Origin: Bacteroidales bacterium
Lineage (GTDB): Bacteria > Bacteroidota > Bacteroidia > Bacteroidales > P3
Length of the DNA: 64,000 nucleotides
NCBI GenBank assembly: GCA_017647785.1
Contig: JAGCJW010000006.1
Coordinates: forward strand, 1 to 64,000
Direction of reading: 5' to 3'
Positions 19,203 through 27,925 of the stretch are shown here, in pieces. The notes beneath the pieces are model-generated. The model ran no database searches, was not told the DNA's origin, and saw nothing but the letters and a program-made list of their open reading frames with translations. Position numbers and translations under genes: made by a program. Within the stretch, counting starts at the first letter, position 1. Each line of letters starts with the position of its first letter.

Positions 19203-20954
19203 ATGAAGAAAATTGTATTATCATTATTCGGTTTGTTGGCTGCTTTTGCAGTATCAGCACAAACTCCAGAGTTTGTTTCAACACAGCCTGCAAACAAGAA
19301 TGTCGTTATTGAAGAGTACACAGGTATAAACTGTGGATACTGTCCAGACGGACATAGAATTGTAAAAGAATACGAAGAAGCTAATCCAGGAAGAGTGTTT
19401 GGAATCAATGTACATGCAGGAGGTTATGCTGCAATGTACACAACTCAATGGGGAACTGCTTTAATGAACCAAACAGGACTTCAAGGTTTCCCTTCAGGAA
19501 CAGTAAATAGACACGTATTCTCTGGTTCTGTAACAGCATTAGGAAGAGGTGAATTTGTTTCTGCAGGAAATCAAATTCTTGCACAACAATCTTTTGTAAA
19601 CGTTGCAGCACAAGCTACAATAGATGCAACAGCAAGAACTATGACTGTAAATGTTGAAGCATACTACACAGCAGATGCAGAAACTGCATCAAACAAATTA
19701 AACGTTGTTTTAGTACAAGACAGCATCATAGGACCACAATCAGGCGCAAGTGGAAACCCTTCTCAAGTTACTTCTGATGGACAATACATTCACATGAGCA
19801 TGTTGAGAGATATGATCACAGGTCAATGGGGCGATGATATTACAGCGCCAGAAGGATCAAGCGTTATTCCTGCTGGAACATTAGTTCAAAGAACATATAC
19901 TTACAGCGTACCAGGTTCAATCAGCGATGAATTAGTAAAACTTGGTCATTTAAGATTAATTGTATTTATTGCAAGAGATCAACAAGAAATATACACAGGT
20001 TCAGAATGTACACCATCAGTTACAAACCTTCCAGAACTTGCTGCAATGTCAACAACTATGTCTGCAGCTGGCATAAACGGTTGTAACGATTTAGCATCAC
20101 TTGCATTAAAAGTTTACAATACAGGAGCAACTGCAATAACAAGCATGCAAATTGCTTATGGCTCAGCAGTATCTGGAGAACAAACTTTTGATTGGACAGG
20201 AAATATAACTACAGATCAAGAAGTTTTCGTTGAATTGCCAGAAGTCCCTGTAACAGTTGGTCAAAACACAAACGTATTTGCTAAGATAGTTTCAATCAAT
20301 GGAACAGCAATCGAAGATGCACAAAAGACTGCAACAATCAAAAAAGATGCTCCAAAAGAAGGAAACGGAGATAAACTTAAAATTATCATAAAAACAGACC
20401 AATATGCTTACGAATGCAGTTGGAAACTTTCTGATGGAAATGGTAATGTATTAGAAGAAGCTGACTACTATCCACAACAATCAGTCGTAAGAGATACAGT
20501 AGAAGTTCCATTAACTGAGACAGGTTGTTATATATTTGAAATCTTTGACTCATACGGAGATGGTGGTGCAACATACAAAATCTACGATGGTTCAGAAACA
20601 AGATTAGTAAACGGAACAGCATCATCTTACGATGACTATAAAGCAGTTGATATTAAAATTCTTTCATTAGTAGGATTAGAAGAAGCAGAAGGAGCAATAC
20701 TTCAAACATTAGCTTACCCTAACCCAGTTAATGATATGTTGAACCTTGAAATCTCTATGTTAGAATCAACTCATGCTAATATCTCTGTAGTAGATATGTT
20801 AGGAAGAGAAGTAATCTCATTAGGAGAAGTTGCATTGGCAACAGGAACAAATAGATTTGAAATAAATACATCAAATTTAAGTAATGGTGCTTACTTTGTT
20901 AAGATAATATCTAACGCAGGTATCACTTCAAAGAAAATATCTGTTAACAGATGA
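19203..20954 (+). CDS. Omp28-related secreted protein with thioredoxin-like CxxC, T9SS cargo
   Basis: A 583-residue exported protein. The signal peptide ends near VSAQ (residues 17-20). Residues about 33-250 resemble the Omp28-related domain, with EEYTGINCGYCPDGH, a C-x2-C motif in a thioredoxin-like context, and the FPSGTVNR segment typical of this fold. The middle looks beta-rich, with an FDSYGDGG motif near 445. The last 80 residues are a type A T9SS sorting domain (AYPNPVNDMLNLE and a terminal KKISVNR). I infer surface exposure or outer-membrane attachment; a redox role is possible but not shown. Codon choice is more C-ending than its neighbours, consistent with strong expression. Confidence 0.85.
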   Translation: MKKIVLSLFGLLAAFAVSAQTPEFVSTQPANKNVVIEEYTGINCGYCPDGHRIVKEYEEANPGRVFGINVHAGGYAAMYTTQWGTALMNQTGLQGFPSGTVNRHVFSGSVTALGRGEFVSAGNQILAQQSFVNVAAQATIDATARTMTVNVEAYYTADAETASNKLNVVLVQDSIIGPQSGASGNPSQVTSDGQYIHMSMLRDMITGQWGDDITAPEGSSVIPAGTLVQRTYTYSVPGSISDELVKLGHLRLIVFIARDQQEIYTGSECTPSVTNLPELAAMSTTMSAAGINGCNDLASLALKVYNTGATAITSMQIAYGSAVSGEQTFDWTGNITTDQEVFVELPEVPVTVGQNTNVFAKIVSINGTAIEDAQKTATIKKDAPKEGNGDKLKIIIKTDQYAYECSWKLSDGNGNVLEEADYYPQQSVVRDTVEVPLTETGCYIFEIFDSYGDGGATYKIYDGSETRLVNGTASSYDDYKAVDIKILSLVGLEEAEGAILQTLAYPNPVNDMLNLEISMLESTHANISVVDMLGREVISLGEVALATGTNRFEINTSNLSNGAYFVKIISNAGITSKKISVNR

Positions 20955-20970
20955 TAAATAATTATAAAAA

Positions 20971-21006
20971 TAAAACTGCGTTTTAAAGAAATAAAACGCA
21001 GTTTTA
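20971..21006 (+). terminator. Terminator of the Omp28-like gene
   Basis: Perfect 15-bp stem, arms 20971-20985 and 20992-21006, with a 6-nt loop. The stem has GC in the middle and A/T at the base. It is 17 nt after the stop codon. Confidence 0.8.
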
Positions 21007-21010
21007 GTAA

Positions 21011-21050
21011 AACAACTCTTGAAAAGAATTTATCTATTTCAAGAGTTGTT
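21011..21050. terminator. Terminator whose arm overlaps the cutC coding end
   Basis: Perfect 14-bp arms 21011-21024 and 21037-21050 around a 12-nt loop that includes the cutC stop codon (21034-21036). On the plus strand it is followed by a run of seven T. It would stop plus-strand read-through and may also end the minus-strand transcript. Confidence 0.7.
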
Positions 21051-21789
21051 TTTTTACATCTTCTATTTTTCTATAATCTGTTTGAGTAATTTTGTATTCT
21101 TCTTCTGCAGAGATTGCACCCATTGAGACTCCTTCTTTTCTATAAGTCATCTGGCTATCAATTTGTACTTTTCCTGATAGGTGGAAATGTCTAATTCCTA
21201 AATCGTAAAATGATTTTACATTATCAGCATTTATTCCACTACCAACCATAATCTCTATTTTATTTCCATAAAGCTCTTGTGCTTTCTTAATATTTTCAAT
21301 TCCTTCAATTGCTTTATTAGCACCACCAGATGTAAGTATTCTATGACAACCACAATCTATGATTTGCTCGACAGCTTTTAAGTAATCATTGCTTAAATCT
21401 ACCGCTCTGTGAAAGCAAACTTGCATATTCCCAGCAGTTTCCACCAATATCTTTGTTCTTTCACAATCAATATTTCCATCAGGGGTTAATAAACCAAATA
21501 CAACAGCTTCCACGCCAACTGATTTGCAAAATTCTATGTCTTTTTTCATTATTTCAAACTCTAAATCTGAATAAAGAAAATCTCCATGTCGTGGTCTAAT
21601 CATCACGGCTGCAGGAATTTGTAATTTTTCTTTTGTCATTTGAATTAGAGCTGCAGAAGGAGTTGTGCCACCTTCGGCAAGATTGTCGCATAACTCTACT
21701 CTATTTGCGCCTCCCTTTTCAGCTTCTATTCCCGATTGCAAAGTGCCTATGCAGGCTTCTATTCTAAATAAGTTTGTTTCGTTTTTCAT
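21034..21789 (-). CDS. cutC: CutC family protein
   Basis: A 251-residue TIM-barrel protein of the CutC family, annotated as copper homeostasis although the biochemical role is still unclear in most bacteria. The N-terminus FRIEACIGTLQSGIEAEKGG, the RVELCDNLAEGGTTPS motif and MIRPRHGDFLYSDLE are family signatures, as are the later LTSGG and VGSGIN segments. It is cytoplasmic with no signal peptide. It overlaps the upstream GSCFA gene by 26 nt, so translation is likely coupled. Its last codons form one arm of a terminator. Confidence 0.92.
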   Translation of the reverse strand: MKNETNLFRIEACIGTLQSGIEAEKGGANRVELCDNLAEGGTTPSAALIQMTKEKLQIPAAVMIRPRHGDFLYSDLEFEIMKKDIEFCKSVGVEAVVFGLLTPDGNIDCERTKILVETAGNMQVCFHRAVDLSNDYLKAVEQIIDCGCHRILTSGGANKAIEGIENIKKAQELYGNKIEIMVGSGINADNVKSFYDLGIRHFHLSGKVQIDSQMTYRKEGVSMGAISAEEEYKITQTDYRKIEDVKKQLLK

Positions 21790-22708
21790 ATAATTCTTGT
21801 TCTAAATTAGCTATTTTTATTAAATGTTTTTTATATCCCTGGCTTTCAGGGTTAAAGGCTTTGTGTTGTTTCATGGAGTGTAATTTAAGATAGTCTTTAC
21901 AGAGGCTTATAGTTGAGTCTGTAAATAAGTGATTAGAGAATTTTTCCCAAATATAATCTACTGTAACTTCCGATGGGTGTAGCATATCTGCTTGATAAAA
22001 TCTGTAATCTCTTAATTCATCCATAACTATTTCGTATGCAGGAAAATAAGAACAGTTATTCGTTGTTTTACATATTTGATCAACTGCTATATGTAGAGTA
22101 CTTTTACTGATGAGGTTTTCTCTATATCCTTGTTTCCAGTGTCTTATGGGAGAAACTGTAAGTATTATTTTAATATTTGGATTTATTTTTCTTATCTTAT
22201 TGATAGTAAGTATAGTATCTTTATATATTTCTTCTGTAGATAAAAGTCTTTTGTCTATTAATTGAGGATTTAATTTGTGACAATTGCCTAATATTTGATT
22301 GTTTTCTTTTAAAAAGAACACCCAAGCTGTTCCTAAGGTAATAATAAGCCAATCGGTTTGTTTTAAAAATAAATTGGTATTTGTAATATCTAAGTTTATA
22401 GTTTGCAGTAGTTTATCTTTGTTTTCATCTCTAAATTTTCCATGATGTTCATAAGAATACCAAAATTCATCTACTTGAACTAAACTGTCTGAATTCAAAT
22501 ATTTTAGCTCTATTATTCTATTTAAACAACTATTTATTGAAATTGGATTGTATAAAATACCAAATGGATTTATCAATGTTTCAAAACCATTTGTTGTTAA
22601 TTTGTTTCCAATATTTTCGGTAAAACAAGAACCCAATAACATTATTTTATCTTTATGAGAAATATTGATTTCGTGTTTTGAAATAGGGATTGGTGTTGTG
22701 AAATTCAT
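21764..22708 (-). CDS. GSCFA domain protein
   Basis: A 314-residue member of the GSCFA family, named for the motif near the N-terminus seen here as LLGSCFTENIG (residues 24-34), in a context like the nucleophile elbow of SGNH hydrolases. A later TLGTAWVF and the HPSEVTVDYIW segment are further family marks; the His/Asp before it could complete a hydrolase triad. The substrate is unknown; an esterase on a glycan or lipid is a reasonable guess. No signal peptide is evident. It is the first gene of a two-gene operon with cutC from a clear promoter at 22742-22772. Confidence 0.88.
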   Translation of the reverse strand: MNFTTPIPISKHEINISHKDKIMLLGSCFTENIGNKLTTNGFETLINPFGILYNPISINSCLNRIIELKYLNSDSLVQVDEFWYSYEHHGKFRDENKDKLLQTINLDITNTNLFLKQTDWLIITLGTAWVFFLKENNQILGNCHKLNPQLIDKRLLSTEEIYKDTILTINKIRKINPNIKIILTVSPIRHWKQGYRENLISKSTLHIAVDQICKTTNNCSYFPAYEIVMDELRDYRFYQADMLHPSEVTVDYIWEKFSNHLFTDSTISLCKDYLKLHSMKQHKAFNPESQGYKKHLIKIANLEQELYEKRNKLI

Positions 22709-22741
22709 ACTATCTAAAAATAAATTGTATTTTTTGGATCA

Positions 22742-22772
22742 CAAAATTACGTATAAAAACATAAAATTCAAA
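22742..22772 (-). promoter_or_regulatory. Promoter of the GSCFA-cutC operon
   Basis: On the minus strand, TTTG (22772-22769), exactly 19 nt, then TAATTTTG (22749-22742), an exact consensus match. It is divergent from and interleaved with the purL promoter. Confidence 0.65.
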
Positions 22773-22781
22773 ATAAAATAT

Positions 22782-22789
22782 TACCTTTG
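22782..22789 (+). promoter_or_regulatory. -7 box of purL promoter
   Basis: TACCTTTG, 21 nt before ATG 22811. Transcription would start at about the mid-22790s, after the upstream in-frame start candidate at 22787. This decides for the start at 22811. Confidence 0.6.
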
Positions 22790-22810
22790 CAAGATAAAAT
22801 TTTTGAATTT

Positions 22811-25051
22811 ATGGAAAATAATCAAATCGCAACAGTTGAAAATGCAAAAGAGTTAGGCTTATTGCCTGAAGAGTATGAAAAAATAAAAGAATATTTAGGC
22901 GGACGTTGTCCTAACTATGTTGAATTGAGTATTTATTCTGTTATGTGGAGCGAACATGCTTCTTACAAAAATTCTATTAAGTACCTAAAGACTTTACCAA
23001 AAGAAGGTAAGCAATTATTAGTTGCTCCAGGAGAAGAAAATGCAGGTATGGTAGATGTTGGTGGAGGATTAGCTTGTGTGTTTAAAATAGAATCTCACAA
23101 CCACCCTTGTGCAGTAGAACCATTCCAAGGCGCAGCTACAGGAGTTGGAGGAATTAACAGAGATATTTTTACAATGGGTGCAAGACCTATTGCTCAATTA
23201 AATTCTTTACGATTTGGTAATTTACATAATCCTCATACACAATGGTTGTTGAGGGGAGTTACGAAAGGTATTTCTCATTATGGAAATGCATTTGGAGTTC
23301 CAGTCTTAGGAGGAGAAGTTTTCTTTAATGATAGCTTTGAAAACAACCCATTGGTAAATGCAATGAGTGTTGGGGTGATGAGAAAAGAAGAGTTAATCAA
23401 AGCAGTAGCAAAAGGTGCTGGTAATCCTATTTACATAGTTGGTTCTGCAACAGGAAAAGATGGAATTCATGGAGCTACTTTTGCATCTGCAGATGTAACA
23501 GAAAATACAGCAGATGATATTCCTTCTATACAAGTTGGTGATCCATTCCAAGAAAAGCTACTATTGGAAGCTACTTTGGAATTAGGAAAGAGTGGAGCTA
23601 TAGTTGGAATGCAAGATATGGGCGCTGCGGGAATTATTTGTTCAACTTCTGAAATGAGTGAAAAGGGTGGTTCTGGTATGAGAATCAACTTAGACAAAGT
23701 TCCTTTGCGTCAACAAAATATGGAAGCATGGGAAATACTTCTTTCAGAGAGCCAAGAAAGAATGCTTGTTTGTGTAGAAAAGGGAAAAGAAGAAGTAGTA
23801 GAACAAATCTTTGCAAAGTGGGATTTGAATTGTGCTCAAATAGGAGAGGTAATAGATGAAGACATGCTTTACTTCTATCATAATGACAAATTAGTTGCAC
23901 AAGTTCCTGCTTCAACATTAGTTTTGGGTGGAGGAGCTCCTGTTTACGATAGAAGCTATGCTGAACCTGAATACTATAAACAAACATTTGAATTTAAGAA
24001 AGAATCTGTAAAAGAACCAGATATTCAAGAGGCTAAAAAGATTGCTGAATATTTAGCTTCTCATCCAAACATCGCATCAAAACGTTGGGTTTATGAACAA
24101 TATGATTCAATGGTTGGAACAAAAAATATGTCAACAAATAAACCTTCAGATGCAGGAATTGCAAATTTGAAAGGAACAGATAATGCAATTGCTATGACTT
24201 GTGATTGTAATTCAAGATATGTTTATTCTGATCCATTTGTAGGAACTCAAATAGCAGTATCAGAAGCTGCAAGAAATATAGTTTGTTCTGGAGGAGAGCC
24301 TTTGGCAGTAACAAACTGTTTGAATTTTGGTAATCCATATAATGAAAACACATATTGGCAATTTGTTAAAGCCATAGAAGGTATGTCTTCAGCTTGTATC
24401 AAATTTAATACTCCAGTTACAGGTGGAAACGTGAGTTTCTATAACCAAGCAGTGATGAATGGAAAAACAGAGGCTGTGTATCCATCACCTGTTATAGGAA
24501 TGGTTGGTACTGTTGAAAAGTCTAATCAAATGACAATGGACTTTAAGGCTGCTGATAAAACAATTTATATGTTAGGAGAAATGGTTGATGATATCAATTG
24601 TTCAGAATACCTATATTCATACAGAGGAATTAAATTATCTCCAGCTCCATACTTCAATTTAGATAAAGAAGCAAATATGCAAAGGACATTAAGCGACTTG
24701 ATAAATCAGGGAGTGATAGAATCTGCTCACGATATAAGTGAAGGAGGATTGTTCGTTGCAGTTTTAGAAAGTGCCATGATAAGAAATCTTGGATTTGAAA
24801 TCTATACAGCAGGAGAATTAAGATTAGACTCTTTCTTGTTTGGAGAAGCTCAAGGTAGAGCTATTGTAACTGTTTGTAAAGATAAAGAGGAAGAATTCTT
24901 TGATATGTTAAGAATTTCTGGCATTGAATGTTGTGCAGTAGGTAAAGTAAGAGATGATGCAGAAGTAATAATTGACGAAGAATCTTTCGGAAAGATTAGT
25001 AAGTATAAACAAATGTATGATAATACAATTGGGGACGTATTAGATAAATAA
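22811..25051 (+). CDS. purL: Phosphoribosylformylglycinamidine synthase, small PurL type
   Basis: Fourth step of purine synthesis: converts FGAR to FGAM using ATP and ammonia. At 746 residues this is the small PurL form, which needs PurQ (glutaminase) and PurS partners; neither is in this window. Recognisable parts are YSVMWSEHASYKNS, the ESHNHP motif (catalytic His, ATP contacts), QPFQGAATGVGG-like VEPFQGAATGVGG, VGGGLACVFK, and the second-half YDSMVGT and HDISEGGL motifs. No C-terminal glutaminase domain follows, unlike the about 1200-residue fused enzyme found in many Bacteroides-like genomes. The start is fixed by the promoter position. Confidence 0.95.
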   Translation: MENNQIATVENAKELGLLPEEYEKIKEYLGGRCPNYVELSIYSVMWSEHASYKNSIKYLKTLPKEGKQLLVAPGEENAGMVDVGGGLACVFKIESHNHPCAVEPFQGAATGVGGINRDIFTMGARPIAQLNSLRFGNLHNPHTQWLLRGVTKGISHYGNAFGVPVLGGEVFFNDSFENNPLVNAMSVGVMRKEELIKAVAKGAGNPIYIVGSATGKDGIHGATFASADVTENTADDIPSIQVGDPFQEKLLLEATLELGKSGAIVGMQDMGAAGIICSTSEMSEKGGSGMRINLDKVPLRQQNMEAWEILLSESQERMLVCVEKGKEEVVEQIFAKWDLNCAQIGEVIDEDMLYFYHNDKLVAQVPASTLVLGGGAPVYDRSYAEPEYYKQTFEFKKESVKEPDIQEAKKIAEYLASHPNIASKRWVYEQYDSMVGTKNMSTNKPSDAGIANLKGTDNAIAMTCDCNSRYVYSDPFVGTQIAVSEAARNIVCSGGEPLAVTNCLNFGNPYNENTYWQFVKAIEGMSSACIKFNTPVTGGNVSFYNQAVMNGKTEAVYPSPVIGMVGTVEKSNQMTMDFKAADKTIYMLGEMVDDINCSEYLYSYRGIKLSPAPYFNLDKEANMQRTLSDLINQGVIESAHDISEGGLFVAVLESAMIRNLGFEIYTAGELRLDSFLFGEAQGRAIVTVCKDKEEEFFDMLRISGIECCAVGKVRDDAEVIIDEESFGKISKYKQMYDNTIGDVLDK

Positions 25052-25066
25052 TTTATTAAGAATAAA

Positions 25067-26470
25067 ATGAAAAAGTTATTTACATTAATATTAGCATTAA
25101 CTTGTGGAAGTTTTTCAGTTTTTGCACAAGAAGGCGGTTTAAGCGAAGAATCTTTAAATAAAATAAGAAGTTCTTACAAACAAACACCAGAAAATAAAGC
25201 AATAAGAAATGCTGTTGCTAATAATAATATCCAAAAATTGGTTTTGGATTTAGATAATTTAAACAAGTATGACACTCACTTTTCTCATAGAGTTAAAAGT
25301 AAAGGAATAACAGATCAAAAATCTTCTGGCCGTTGCTGGATGTTTACAGGCTTTAATGTAATGAGAAGTGCTATGATTGCAAAATATAATCTTGGTGCTT
25401 TTGAATTTAGCCAAAACTATTTGTTCTTCTATGATCAATTAGAAAAGAGTAATTTATTCTTGTCTTTGATTATAAATCATATAGATGAACCTTTGGATAG
25501 TAAACATAATGAATGGTTATTTAAAAATACGCTTTCAGACGGAGGACAATTTACAGGAGTTTCTGATTTGGTTACAAAGTACGGATTAGTTCCTTCAACT
25601 GTTCAACCTGAAACTTTTAATTCTAATAATACTCGCAAAATAGATGAACTTGTTATTTTGAAATTAAAAGAATATGCTTTGGAGTTAAGAGCAATGAAGC
25701 AAAACAATAAAAAAGTAAAGTATGAACAATTAGAAAGCAAAAAAATAGAAATGCTTTCTCAAATTTACAAAATGTTAGTTTATGCTTATGGAGAGCCTGT
25801 GCAAGAATTTACTTACACATTGAGAGATGCTGAAGGTAAGGAAATTTCTACAGAAACTTATACTCCAAAATCATTCTATGAAAAACACATAGGTAAAGAT
25901 TTAAAGAATACTTACGTTATGTTGATGAATGATCCATCAAGAGATTTCTATAAAGTCTATGAAATAGAAAATGACAGACACGTTATGGATGGAGCAAATT
26001 GGAAATACATAAATCTTCCTATTGAAGAAATAAAGAAAGTCGCTATTGCATCGATAAAAGATTCAACAATGATGTATTTTTCTTGTGATGTTGGTAAGTT
26101 CTTGTATTCAGAAAAAGGGTTATTAGATGTAAACACATATGACTATGCTTCATTGATGGGAACAAAGTTTGGTATGAATAAAAAAGAAAGAATACAAACT
26201 TTCGCAAGTGGTTCTTCTCACGCTATGACTTTGTGCGCTGTTGATTTAGATGAAAATGGTAATCCTAAAAAATGGTTAGTAGAAAATAGTTGGGGCGCTT
26301 CTAACGGTTGGCAAGGACATTTAATAATGACAGATGAATGGTTTGAAGAATATATGTTCAGAGTAGTAGTTGATAAAAAATATGTATCAGCTGATATTTT
26401 GAAATATTTAGAACAAAAACCTATCGTTTTACCACCTTGGGATCCAATGTTTAGTGAAGATATTTATTAA
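25067..26470 (+). CDS. C1-family aminopeptidase (PepC / bleomycin hydrolase type), exported
   Basis: A 467-residue cysteine peptidase. The N-terminus has a signal peptide (LILALTCGSFSVFAQ), so unlike classical cytoplasmic PepC it is exported, probably periplasmic. The catalytic Cys is in DQKSSGRCWMFTGFN (about residue 92), the His in SSHAMTLCAVD, and the Asn in VENSWG. The region between holds the family's FSQNYLFFYDQLEKSN segment. Such enzymes trim N-terminal residues from peptides; a role in peptide nutrition is likely. It follows purL by 15 nt, and a secreted protein gene follows. Confidence 0.92.
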   Translation: MKKLFTLILALTCGSFSVFAQEGGLSEESLNKIRSSYKQTPENKAIRNAVANNNIQKLVLDLDNLNKYDTHFSHRVKSKGITDQKSSGRCWMFTGFNVMRSAMIAKYNLGAFEFSQNYLFFYDQLEKSNLFLSLIINHIDEPLDSKHNEWLFKNTLSDGGQFTGVSDLVTKYGLVPSTVQPETFNSNNTRKIDELVILKLKEYALELRAMKQNNKKVKYEQLESKKIEMLSQIYKMLVYAYGEPVQEFTYTLRDAEGKEISTETYTPKSFYEKHIGKDLKNTYVMLMNDPSRDFYKVYEIENDRHVMDGANWKYINLPIEEIKKVAIASIKDSTMMYFSCDVGKFLYSEKGLLDVNTYDYASLMGTKFGMNKKERIQTFASGSSHAMTLCAVDLDENGNPKKWLVENSWGASNGWQGHLIMTDEWFEEYMFRVVVDKKYVSADILKYLEQKPIVLPPWDPMFSEDIY

Positions 26471-26483
26471 AAAAATAAATAGA

Positions 26484-27185
26484 ATGAAATTTTTTAAGTT
26501 TCTATTTTTACTTGTGCTTTTTGTTCAAGCAAATGCAAAAGCACAAGATATAGATACTGTTAATTATTTGGACTACAATACAGAGTTTTTTGACGAGTCA
26601 GAAGAAGAATATGAAATTTCTGATGAAGAGAAAATCTTTCAAGATGAGTCTGATGAATCAAGAGAAATTGTTCTTTATATAGAAGATTTGTTGAATTATG
26701 CTATTTATCTAAATGAGAATGATAGCTTGACATATAGATATGCAAAGTATAAAGACAATGAAGAGTTTATAGAATATGAAGGACAATTACCAAGTCTTGA
26801 AGATATAGAAAAACGTTTTGAATTGGTTGATTGTAAAGAGGAAAATAGTTTTTTCTATTGTAAGGAATATATTTATAATCAAAATAAAGCATGGGACTTT
26901 ATTTATGAAAGGTTGTATGATTCTTCAGGAGAGTTGATTCTATTCATTAGACATTATAATACTTATAATTCTGTTTGTGCAGAGGTAGCTTTTGAACGCT
27001 CTGAATACTATTGGGATAAAGAAGGTAATTTGATTAGAAAAACTTACGAGATATATGATTCCAACAATAATTCACTAAATATAGAGGATTGTTGGATGGA
27101 AAGAGAATTCTATGATAAATACATGGATTTATCAAGCTTTAATTCAGTATATCCTTTTCCTTTTTTAAGTGGAAGTAAAGAATGA
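26484..27185 (+). CDS. Secreted acidic protein of unknown function
   Basis: A 233-residue protein that I do not recognise. The start is ATG 26484, which gives a clean signal peptide (FFKFLFLLVLFVQANAKAQ); the longer frame from 26454 adds ten basic residues overlapping pepC. The mature N-terminus (about residues 25-60) is extremely acidic, with many Glu and Asp, and the rest is rich in Tyr and Glu. It may be periplasmic or surface-exposed. The stop overlaps the coaX start by 4 nt, so translation is likely coupled, but the contents give no functional clue. Confidence 0.65.
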   Translation: MKFFKFLFLLVLFVQANAKAQDIDTVNYLDYNTEFFDESEEEYEISDEEKIFQDESDESREIVLYIEDLLNYAIYLNENDSLTYRYAKYKDNEEFIEYEGQLPSLEDIEKRFELVDCKEENSFFYCKEYIYNQNKAWDFIYERLYDSSGELILFIRHYNTYNSVCAEVAFERSEYYWDKEGNLIRKTYEIYDSNNNSLNIEDCWMEREFYDKYMDLSSFNSVYPFPFLSGSKE

Positions 27186-27925
27186 AATTAATAATAGATA
27201 AAGGTAATACAAGAACAAAGATAGCCGTATTTAAGGGATCAGATATGCTTTCCTTAAATGCGGTTAAAGCTTTGGATATGTATTTAATCTATGATTTATT
27301 TTCAAAATACGATATTAAAAACACAATATTTTCAACCGTATCTGGTAAAGAAAAAGAAGATGTAATAAACTATCTGTCCAGTCACTCTAATTTATTTATT
27401 ATGAGCGAGGACTTGTGTTTGCCTATTCAGATGAATTACTTGCCAAAATACACTTTAGGAAATGATAGGATAGCGGCTGTGGTTGGAGCTACTAAAATTT
27501 TTCCTAAAAAATATGTATTGGTAATAGATGCTGGCTCTTGTATTTGTTTAGATTTTATAAATGATAAATCGGAATACAAAGGAGGAAGTATATCATTAGG
27601 ATTTGAAATGAAATCTAAAGCATTAAATACTTTTACAGCCGCTCTTCCGTTAATAAATTTAGATAATCAAAAAGTAGCAGTTTGTTCCAATAATACGACT
27701 GATTGCATTAAATCTGGCATTGTAAATGGTACAATATTTGAAATACAAGGAATGATAGAATATTATGCGAAGCAAGAAAATAATGAATTTAAAATAATTT
27801 TAACAGGAGGAGATGCAGAATTTATATCGAAAAATATTGAATACGACAATATAGTAGAAGAAAATTTAGTTTTAAAAGGTTTAAATACAATATTGGAATA
27901 TAATATAAATAAAAGAAATGTATAA
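27182..27925 (+). CDS. coaX: Type III pantothenate kinase
   Basis: Phosphorylates pantothenate, the first step of coenzyme A synthesis. The 247-residue ASKHA-fold protein has the phosphate-binding DKGNTRTK (D6), LGNDRIAAVVGA, VIDAGSCICLDF, GGSISLGFEMKSKAL and ILTGGDAEF. In the second motif Ser replaces the usual Thr, and the GGxIxPG motif reads Leu in place of Pro, both conservative. CoaX is typically insensitive to feedback by coenzyme A. In this phylum coaX is commonly followed by the same outer-membrane, TPR and lptC genes found here, so the order supports the call. Confidence 0.93.
   Translation: MKLIIDKGNTRTKIAVFKGSDMLSLNAVKALDMYLIYDLFSKYDIKNTIFSTVSGKEKEDVINYLSSHSNLFIMSEDLCLPIQMNYLPKYTLGNDRIAAVVGATKIFPKKYVLVIDAGSCICLDFINDKSEYKGGSISLGFEMKSKALNTFTAALPLINLDNQKVAVCSNNTTDCIKSGIVNGTIFEIQGMIEYYAKQENNEFKIILTGGDAEFISKNIEYDNIVEENLVLKGLNTILEYNINKRNV

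Noticed and set aside
22787-22810. Upstream start for purL
   Set aside because: The start candidate overlaps the -7 box TACCTTTG, so it would not be in the mRNA.
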